From assembly GCA_030280995.1 (NCBI GenBank), contig JASXTE010000014.1, positions 21,799,650-21,863,649 on the forward strand: a DNA stretch of 64,000 nucleotides, given 5' to 3'. Position 1 is the stretch's first letter. Each line of letters starts with the position of its first letter. A program made the position numbers and the translations under genes. Below the pieces are notes generated by a model, which searched no databases, was not told the DNA's origin, and worked only from the letters and a program-made list of their open reading frames with translations. This document shows, in pieces, positions 55,627-64,000 of this stretch. This DNA comes from Hemileia vastatrix (Eukaryota; Basidiomycota; Pucciniomycetes; Pucciniales; Zaghouaniaceae).

Positions 55627-55638
55627 GGGGTGAGGGAG
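55627..55638 (+). other. G3 polypurine tract
   Basis: GGGGTGAGGGAG directly abuts the LTR start TGTCAG. Confidence 0.8.
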
Positions 55639-56815
55639 TGTCAGCCTAAATATCCTTAGGACTGAGTATTTCTTATGCTTAAAATAAGATAACCTTAACT
55701 AGATTAAGCTTATATCTTAAAAATAAGGTTAAAATAATAATATATATTATTTTATTATATATATATATAATTATTATTCTATTATATAATTTATATTAGT
55801 TTAAATAGCTTATCCATGGCCTAATAATACTTATTAAGGTGTTAATGGAGTCATAATATACTTATCTTAAGTGATATGAAGTAATTATTGACATACATAA
55901 GCTTATATGTATACATAAATCTCATATTCAGTGAAATATGCAGTATATTATGTATATTTAGGTATATAAGTGGGTTTTAGCCCCTTAATAGCCTATAACC
56001 TTTGTTTTTCTGCTTATTTTAGGTCATATGGACGAAATCAGTGGACTCACAACGCCTACAGAAGCATAGACACCTATATCAGGCGCATACACCCAGTTTG
56101 GACAACTAAAATTACTTCCTTGGATGGTTATTCACGGATTTATGGGTTGGAAAGATGTTTTTGGGTTAATGTGGATGCTTGGGGATGTTATTGGGGGCTT
56201 GGACATTTTATTTGTTTCCTTTATATGCTTTTAGTTTCATTAAATCTCTTTTTGATCATTTATTTTACCTGTTTCTTTATGGTATCCGCTTTTATCTGGG
56301 TTTTCTATTTATGGTATGACTCTGTGTTATTATTAATAGTGATGGAGGGTCCTTACTGGAGGTCTGGGTGTTGAAACTGCTTGAAGTGGACCCCATGGGG
56401 AGGTGATGGGCCCTCACAGTGCTGTAATTGCCAGGGATAGCAGTGACATCATCTGGATTGAAGGTCTGTGCACTCCAGTGGATTTGGGTATAAGTAAGGA
56501 GGGATTTTGACGGTTTATTATCATCATTCAATTACTACACTTCAAACAAACACTACAATACAATTATTAACATTCAGAAATATATTATAAAGCCCTTATA
56601 AATTGATATTATCTTTATAATAGCTATAACTATATTTTATTCTTCTATTTTCCACCACTAGCATGCATTTAAATCCAAGTATTGTGAGTTTTATTTGAGT
56701 ATAACTATTCTATTAGTCTTCCCCTGAGGTTTAATCACTAAATCATTTATTAATAAGTAGTAGGACCATAAAATAACACTATTATATCATACTTATATAC
56801 TAGACTATACTGACA
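55639..56815 (+). repeat. G3 3' LTR
   Basis: It is 1,177 bp, from TGTCAG to CTGACA (6-bp perfect inverted ends). A TATATAA at 55963 and a TATAAG near 56489 are promoter candidates. G2 gag resumes directly after it at GAATC (56816). No 5' LTR remains. Confidence 0.85.
55963..55969 (+). promoter_or_regulatory. TATA box candidate in the G3 LTR
   Basis: TATATAA is followed by GTGGGTTTTAGCCCC, in the first third of the LTR. Confidence 0.4.
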
Positions 56816-57495
56816 GAATCTGTCTTACTGGAAAATCAACATTATACTTGTAAAGAGTGGAGAACCTTGATTGAAAATCAGTTTGGTGGTTCCAAATTGA
56901 GTTTTTCCCAGAAGAGATTATACGATAATGTAAAATATGTGTCCTCTCCTGAAAAACCTATTTTTTTCCTTATGAAATTTACAAAAATTCTTAGAGCCAT
57001 TGATCCTAAAATGGATTATGATATTTTGAGAGATAAAATTCTCTGAGAGATTTGATTGTGGAAAGGACTGAGCATGTGAGAAAGAATTCTTCCTTTATTA
57101 ATATCTGTAATGAAGTCCTACTAAATCATAGATATGAATCAAGGAATTACGCTGTTAAATCTTTTCATGACCAGCCAAAGCCTTCCACAAAACTTTCAGA
57201 AAAAACTGGTAGACCTTCTTCCCCAGTTGCACCAAAGAAGTATGCAACAAAAAATTGTTTTAAATGTAACAAACCATGGCAGAAAGGACATATTTGTGAC
57301 AAGAAAATTCATTTTGCTGAACAAACTGAGGAATCTGAAAATACTCAAGCTGAGCTTGATGATTCCTCCAGTGACTGTAATAGAAATATCTCTTATGACC
57401 ATGAGTCCTCTCAGAAAGTTCTAGTTTTAGAAAAGGATATCCAATATTTAGATAATTGGTCTGATAATTGTGATATTGACTTGTCTTCTGCATAA
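56816..57495 (+). pseudogene. G2-c gag, 3' part, broken
   Basis: It matches 4597-5276. It begins abruptly at the G3 LTR within the capsid region (ESVLLENQHY). The zinc finger is CFKCNKPWQKGHIC, complete. The TGA and frameshift near 57043 and the final TAA are shared with the other copies. Confidence 0.8.
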
Positions 57496-58008
57496 AATTC
57501 TGAAGTTATTAGAGATATTACTGACAGTTCCATTTTAATATCACCTTTGAGAGAACCAGTTATCATAAATGGTCAAAATGTTGATGTTATTCTTGACTCT
57601 GGTGCTGGAGGAATTGTAGTGTCTGAGAGAGCACTGGCTTCTTTGGATAAGGATTATCAATGCAAATTATTACCTATAACATCCAAAAAATGGAGAGGTT
57701 ATGGTTCTGTTTTATGTCCCATTGGAAAATACAAAACCACTGTATTCTTTTAATATAATGGTGGTTTTTTCAGAGCTATTTGTGAATTTTTTGTGATGAA
57801 AAATGATAATTTAAGAAATTGGTTAATCATGGGAAATGAAATTTTAACTATGTTTGGCATTAAGTTGGATCCTGCAAACAATTGTTTTACCTTGGGCATG
57901 AATGGGAAAAGAAAATTTAAAATTTCTTCTTATAAAAATCATTCTGCACCCTTATTAGAATCTTTTCATTCTTTGATCCATTATAAAGGCATAAAATCAG
58001 ATGAAATG
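57496..58008 (+). pseudogene. G2-c protease region, broken
   Basis: It is a duplicate of 5277-5789. VILDSGAGGIVV shows a Ser-to-Ile change two residues after the active-site motif. The same internal TAA is present at 57751. Confidence 0.75.
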
Positions 58009-59213
58009 TGTCAGCCTGTATATTTCCAGAACTAGGTAAAAATTACTTATAAGTTATGTTAAACACATGAAATATACATGGGAATAATAATTAAGAGTAC
58101 ACAAACAGTATACATAAGTAAAATTATGATAATATACAAAATATGCCATTATAACACCTTATATACATGCATATATCCACCTTTTATAAGTCTTATGTAC
58201 TTAATATTAAGTTGGAATATGTTAGGGTAATCTTAAGAATCTTAATTATAAGGCTACATAATTTTTAAGTACACTTAAAGCTGTTATTTTCACTGTTTTA
58301 TGCAAAAAACAAGAAATGCGCTTTATTTCACTTAAAAGTTGACTATATGCGCTATAAATTTTATAATATCAAAAATGCGCTTTGACAGATCAATTTTTCT
58401 CATTTAGGACTATTGATTTGGCTATTTAAATGCATAAAAATAACACTTTTCAAATTTGGTGTTTTTTATGCCAGAAATGGCTTCTGTGTACTGGCCACAT
58501 ACTGCCTGCTTTTTTCCTGTGTGAATAGCTTCATTTTTAGCAAAGTTAGCTTTTTCACACTATAACTACCCCACATTCTAGGCCCACTGTGGGGAAACAC
58601 ACTAAAATAGGCAACAGGCGCTTATTTAGTGTCCTAGCTTAATTAATAATGCATTGTCCCTCTTTATATACACTAATTTCATTAATAATCTCACTCTTGG
58701 TGCCTTATTTCACTACCACGCTTAAATTCGCCTAAATTTAGTCAAGGATTTACCCCTGCAAGCGCCTGCCAAGGACTGCATATAGTTACCCCACATCTCA
58801 CGCTCCATTTTGGGTTTTTGGGTGGTTTCTCAGTCAATATTGGGTATTTTTGAATGGGAATTTCATGTAGTATAATGTCAGGATTAGCCCCATTATTTCT
58901 ACAGTGAATCTCCCTTATTATTAAGCTATTATTAACCTTAAAATTCCCTCTTTAGTCTTTTATATCATTGTTTAATATGCATATACTCAATCATTGGGGA
59001 ACTCAGTGTGTATAAAAGGAGGAGGTTTTTGGGTCTTGTTTCTACATTCTTTATCATTACAATTTAACCAATATAACCAAATAAATTACAATACATATAA
59101 ATTAGTACTTTTATAAGACTTTTGAATAGTATCTGAATTATAAAATCTCTTTTTCTACCAACTAAAAAGATTGTAAGCCATATATAAAAATAGTGAGAAT
59201 TATATTACTGAGA
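58009..59213 (+). repeat. Solo LTR in G2-c
   Basis: It is a full-length match to 5790-6994 at offset 52219, including the TATAAAA at 59011 and the stem at 58569-58594. Confidence 0.7.
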
Positions 59214-59223
59214 CCTTTAATTT

Positions 59224-60880
59224 TGATTATATTTTACTACTTGTTGGATTTAAACTTCAGTATTCATATAGGACCATTAAAATATTCTAGACAACTGAAC
59301 ATTCAAGCTAGTTCACGTCTTTGTACTTCACCTCAGCCTGACAAAATGGATGTATTATTTTCTGAAATCGAAACAGCTTCATATGGTGATCAATTAACTG
59401 ATGATCAAAAATATTCAATAGTAGCCCTAATTACATCTTTACCAATGGCTTTTTCTCATGGTTCCTATGTGTTAGATTGGTTAAAGATGAAATGAAAATT
59501 TCTTTATCCTGAAATTCGGGTGAAATACCTTCTAGCCTAAAGAAAAAACCTTACCCTGCTTCTCCCACAAAGAGAAAAGATATTGAAGATAATATCTCAA
59601 CTTTATTAAGTATGAATATCATTGAGAAAGTGGATGTTACACCCAAATATTGTGTCATCTCTCCAGCTTTAATATCCTATGAGAAAGATAAAGCTAGACT
59701 TTGTGGAGATTTTAGAGCATTATTAATTATACCGTGGATGATATTTACCCCTTACCCAGATTTAGCTATATACATGCTACCATGCAAGGTTCAAAATTCA
59801 TAAGCTGTCTAGATGGGAATAGGGGTTATCATCAAATACCTGTTGAAAAGTCTACCAAACTTTTTTTGCTAATTGCAACCCATATAGGAATTTACAAATA
59901 TGTTAGGATGCCTTTTGGTCCTAAAAATTCCCCTTCAGTATTCCAAAAAGTAATGGATAATACATTTCATCAGGAAATAATTTAAGGATGTTTAATGGTT
60001 TATATTGATCACTTCATAGTTTTTTTTATAACTTTTGATGAACATATCCAACACTTAAATAGAGTCTTCCAGAAAATGGATCAAATTAACATGACTTTAT
60101 CCTTAAAAAAGTGTAAATTTGGGTTTCAATACTTGAAAGTCCTGGGTCATGTAGTTTCTGGCTTAAATATCTGTTTAGACCAAGGAAAAGTTGCTGCTAT
60201 CCAAAATGTGTCAGCACCAGCTTCTGTAAAAGAAATACAGGGCTTCTTGTGAATGTGTGGCTACTATAGACAATATATATAAAATTATTAAGTCATAGCC
60301 TTACCACTTACCAAACTAGCAAGAAAAGATGTGGCTTATATATGGAATGAGTATGCTCAAAGAGCTTTTGATACATTAAAAAAGTGTTTAATTTCAGCTC
60401 CAATCCTTTCCCTTCCATATTTTAATAAGCCTTTTGTTCTTTATACAGATGCAATTTTTATTGGACTTGGAGCTGCTCTACATCAATAACAAATTATTAA
60501 TGAAAAAGTTTCAGAAGTAGTAATTTGTTATATTTCAAGAAACTTAAGAAAAAGTGAATTGAAGTATGGTGCCACTCAATTAGAGTGCTTAGCAGTTGCA
60601 GGGGCTTTACAAAAGCTTCATTATAATTTAGATGATAAAAAGTTTGAATTAGTTACTGATTTCAGTGCTGTGAAATCCCTCTAAAACTTGAAAACACCAA
60701 ATAGACATATGTTTAGGTGGCAACTAGCTGTTCAAGAATACAGATGTAGAATGACTATTATTCACAGGGCTGGAAATTTTCATTCAAATGTTGATATGTT
60801 GTCCAGATTACCTCTTCCAAATGATGTATCTAATCCAGCCTATGTACCTGAAGATGATACAGTACATATACATGGTATAT
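59224..60880 (+). pseudogene. G2-c reverse transcriptase and RNase H, broken
   Basis: The N-terminal part is clearer than in G2-a (GPLKYSRQLNIQASSRL through SHGSYVLDWLKMK, 59265-59495). It shares YIDHFIVFF and most stops with G2-a. It adds a frameshift near 59720 (lost base in RALL), TAA near 59984 and TAA near 60488 in RNase H. Confidence 0.85.
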
Positions 60881-62437
60881 ACATTGTTGATATTGAAGTG
60901 GAACTGTTACAATTAATTCTTGATTCATATGATTAAGATTCTGATGTAAGTAAATTGGTTACAATCTTGAATGATCCAAATAATGCTTCTATTCAAGCAT
61001 TGATAAAAACTCTTCCTCCAAAGTACCAAAGTGCTTTGAGTAAGGGAAAGTTTTCTGTTGAAGATGGTTATATTTATTACAGGAGAAAACTGACCAATGT
61101 AATTGTTATTCCTCCTTCCATGAAAGAAACCATCTTAAACATTTGTCATGATGACATTTTAGCAGGACATTTTGATCTTGAGAAAACCATTATCAGAATT
61201 AAAAACACTTCTTGGTAGGCTAATATGTCTGAAGACACTAAATTATATGTTGAATCTTGTGACTATTGTCAAAAATCTAAAAGATTTACAGGTAAAAGAG
61301 CAGGATTGTTGCAACATAATGAAGCACCTGATGCTCCTTAGCAAGTAATTAACATTGATTTTGTCACTGGTCTTCCTCTAGCAGGTAAAGACAGTTATAA
61401 ATCTTGTTGGGTAATAGTGGATAGATTAACCAAAATGTGCAAATTTATTCCCACCCACAAAGATGTATCCACAAAATAATTAGCTTTCTTATGGTGTTCT
61501 TACATGCTTAATATTTTTGGATTTTGAAAAGCCATTATCTCTGATAGAGACCCAAAATGTACATCTGAATTTTGGACTTCTTTGATGAATATTTGTGGCT
61601 GTGAGTTGAAATTGTCTACAGCTCACCATCCTCAGACTGATGGTCTAGCTGAAAAATGATTCAAACTCTGGAAGATATGATTAGAAGGTATTGTGCCTTT
61701 GGATTAGAATATATAGACAATGACAGATTTACTCATGACTGGGTCACTCTATTGCCTGGTCTTGAATTTGCATATAATAGCACTGTTCATTTTGTCACTG
61801 AGAAAAAGCCTTTTAAGCTTTGGTTAGGTTATGCCCCAAAAACTCCTGCTCAAATTATCAATAATAAATTACTCAAGTTGTAACTACATCCTGGTGTAAG
61901 ATCTTTTTTGCAAATGCAACAGCTATGCAGAAAACATGCTCAAAGCTGTATTGATAAAGCATTTGAATATGAAAAGAATAGATGGGATAAATCCCATAAA
62001 GAATACACATTTAACAAGGGTGATGAAGTATTGATATCTACTTTCCATTTCAATCCACAAGGTAACAACAAATTGAAAGATCCTTTTATGGGACCATTTT
62101 TTGTTAAAAGAATGGCTAGAGATAATGCAGTAGAAGTTGTAATGTATTCTCCATATGATAGGAAAAATCCTTTTTTTACTATTTCTTTTCTTAAGCCTTA
62201 TACTTCCAACTGTGACTTATTTCCCAAAAGAATGGGAATACCTAAGAAAAACCCTCAGGAAGTCACAGAAACTGCAGAAATTGATAAAATTATCAATGAT
62301 AGAATTATCACTTCTGAAAGAGGTATTGAATATTTATTGACATATAAGAACAAATCATCTGAACATGATGCTTGGATACCTGATAAAGAAATTTCAAATC
62401 TTCCTACTCTGTTAAAAAATTATAAAAACAAAAAATA
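60881..62437 (+). pseudogene. G2-c integrase and chromodomain, broken
   Basis: It is a duplicate of 8661-10219 with extra damage: TAA near 60934, TGA near 61526 and a small deletion at about 61652 in LAERM. The chromodomain part (GIEYLLTYKNKSSEHDAWIP) is open here, whereas G2-a has a stop. The open frame to 62507 runs past the junction into Harbinger DNA, so its last 17 residues are not integrase. Confidence 0.85.
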
Positions 62438-62842
62438 CAAAAATTTATTGCTTTTCATAGTGGCTGCCCTGGCTCATGTCATGACTCTTCCGTCTTCCAA
62501 AGAATGAGGATTTCTCAAACCCCTGACTCATACTTTGACGAATCTCAGTACCTCCTTGCAGACTCAGCATATGCAAGTGGGAAGTACATTATACCTGCTT
62601 TCCGTGGTGCAACCTTAGAAAATGACCCCAAAACTAAATTTAATTATCAACTTGCCCAATCAAGAGTATGAATTGAACATGCTATAGGTATTTTAAAGGG
62701 ATGATTTTCTAGTCTTCGGGAGCTCAGAATCCAATTTCAAAAAAAATTGGAGATCAAAACTGCAAATCATTGGATCATGACTTGCATTATACTCCACAAT
62801 ATCCTAGCTGATTTAGAGGATGAGTGGAATGTTCTTTATTAA
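62438..62842 (+). pseudogene. Harbinger transposase C-terminal part
   Basis: It carries the FDESQYLLADSAYASGKYI block with the second catalytic Asp, and IEHAIGILKG with the third acidic residue as Glu, closer to the family norm than the first copy. It keeps the same two TGA codons around that block. It ends with TAA at 62840. Confidence 0.8.
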
Positions 62843-63784
62843 GAAGAGGATCCTGAACCAGCACCGGCTCTTTCCTCCCTTGAATCACAAAACATTCATT
62901 CAACCAGCATACGCTCGATCATTATGCCTATTACTCTCCAACATTTCTCTTCACCACCCTTTTAAATTATTTTTTTTTTCACTCCAAATGTCCTCTTTGT
63001 GTACTTCATTCACTTGGTTTGGTATTTTGGTTTGTTGAATATTCATTTTTTTTATGGAATTTATGGTGAAGATCTTTTTTTTGAATGGCTCATTGGTTTT
63101 CTTTCACCAGCTCAAGATGAAATTGCATATTTTGTCAGTGATTTTTTTTCATTCATCCCTCATATCCTTTTCCTATTCTCCTCCAAAATCCCTCAAACAA
63201 TTTGGTTTCATTCATTTTGTCATCTCATCTCTCCAGGTAAGTCATGTTATTCTTTTTTTTTGATTTTTTGATTACTAATTATAATTTTTTTGTTTTTTTC
63301 TGTTTATTTTATTTTTTTTATCTAAATTTTTTTTGTAAGTGGTTATTTTTGATTTCACTGGTATAATTAACCTTTTTTTTCTCTCCCTCTTTACTTTCTT
63401 TTTTAGCTCCATCACCCTACTCTTCATCCCTCCTTGGCATGGTCATTATCCCCCCTTTCCCTTATTTCAGTTTTTTTTGGCTCCATTTCATTGAAACACA
63501 TACATTGCACATTTTTTATGCATTTCACTTACTCCATATTCAATTTCCCCACAATTCCAACATCAATCTTTCTCACTCTATTTTTCCTACTTTTCAATCA
63601 AGGTAAGTCTCATCTCCTTTTTTTCATGCCTATATTATATCTCATTCCTTTTATGAAAACTTCATACTTAAATATATGTATGACTCTTATCTGGATAACA
63701 GTGAACTTATAAAACTCCTTTTGATCTCATCTTCATTACCACTTTTCAAGTTTTTGTAAAATTTTGAAAATCAGACTCGGAATT
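62843..63784. other. Harbinger internal spacer, second copy
   Basis: It is a near-copy of 12068-13026 with the same splice-like sites. No intact gene was seen. Confidence 0.5.
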
Positions 63785-64000
63785 AGGGTTATGTTTATTC
63801 AAATCTAATGTTCTTTTTACTGAAGATTCTCCTGAAGGCTACCTTTCATTTCCTACAAACAGATTTGAATTTGATTCAGTGGTTGCTGAGATATTGACCG
63901 TTAAAGTTGAGCCTTTTTTTCCCAATTTAAATTTTTATTTCATTTTTTTATGTAACAAATCAGGGTTAGGTTTATTTAAATCACATGTACTTTAACTGAA

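Larger units (their letters stand above)
62438..64000 (+). mobile_element. Second Harbinger copy, 5'-truncated, continues past window
   Basis: It matches 11664 to about 13237. Its left third, the G2 polypurine tract and the LTR start are missing (about 1.44 kb lost between positions equivalent to 10220 and 11663). It includes the first unit of the 178-bp repeat. Confidence 0.85.

Noticed and set aside
56292..56531. Small frames inside the G3 LTR
   Set aside because: They are within LTR sequence, show no family resemblance and are absent from related LTRs.
62438..62507. Integrase C-terminal extension of G2-c
   Set aside because: It is out-of-frame Harbinger transposase DNA after a deletion junction.

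Overview
The window looks like a repeat-dominated, AT-rich chromosome segment of a basidiomycete fungus. The best fit is a rust-type (Pucciniales) genome, but that is an inference from three things: nested chromoviruses and a PIF/Harbinger element with short spliceosomal introns, a TET/JBP-like oxygenase pseudogene of a kind expanded in basidiomycetes, and Zn2Cys6-like proteins. I found no rRNA, tRNA, CRISPR or bacterial-type gene. Only one gene, a two-exon gene of unknown function at 39757-40902, looks like an ordinary host gene. Almost everything else is mobile DNA.

Layout. I use working names. G1 is a large Ty3/Gypsy family on the minus strand: G1-a (left edge to 1825), G1-b (17448-30460, complete, 13.0 kb) and G1-c (41294-48757, truncated). 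G2 is a chromodomain-bearing Ty3/Gypsy family on the plus strand: G2-a (1826 to 30792, interrupted), G2-b (48758-52901) and G2-c (56816-62437). G3 is a better preserved chromovirus pol plus 3' LTR (52902-56815). A PIF/Harbinger transposon lies at 10551-16754, with a second truncated copy from 62438 to the window end. A complete Ty1/Copia element lies at 33029-38382 with 116-bp LTRs and a GAAAT target duplication. A 260-bp CACTA-type MITE sits in G1-c (43860-44119).

Nesting. The 3' LTR of G2-a is split three ways. It runs 10257-10550, is interrupted by the Harbinger element, continues 16755-17447, is interrupted by G1-b (ACGT target duplication), and ends 30461-30792. G2 itself carries an older solo LTR between protease and reverse transcriptase.

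Duplication. The block 1 to about 13240 is repeated at 47821-64000 in the same orientation. In the second block a crossover joined G2 to G3 at an 11-bp shared sequence, so a 1381-bp stretch of G2 occurs on both sides of G3.

How the parts work together. G1-b carries gag, protease, RT/RNase H and integrase on the minus strand, between LTRs with a tRNA-Lys-type primer site. In its 3' region it also carries two genes on the opposite strand that encode Zn2Cys6-like proteins, one with an intron, next to an array of short AGTC-N6-GACT repeats. The Harbinger element carries an interrupted transposase, a Myb/SANT-like second ORF on the opposite strand, and between them a broken TET/JBP-like dioxygenase. 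Nearly all element genes are decayed by stops and frameshifts. G1-b and G3 pol are the least damaged.
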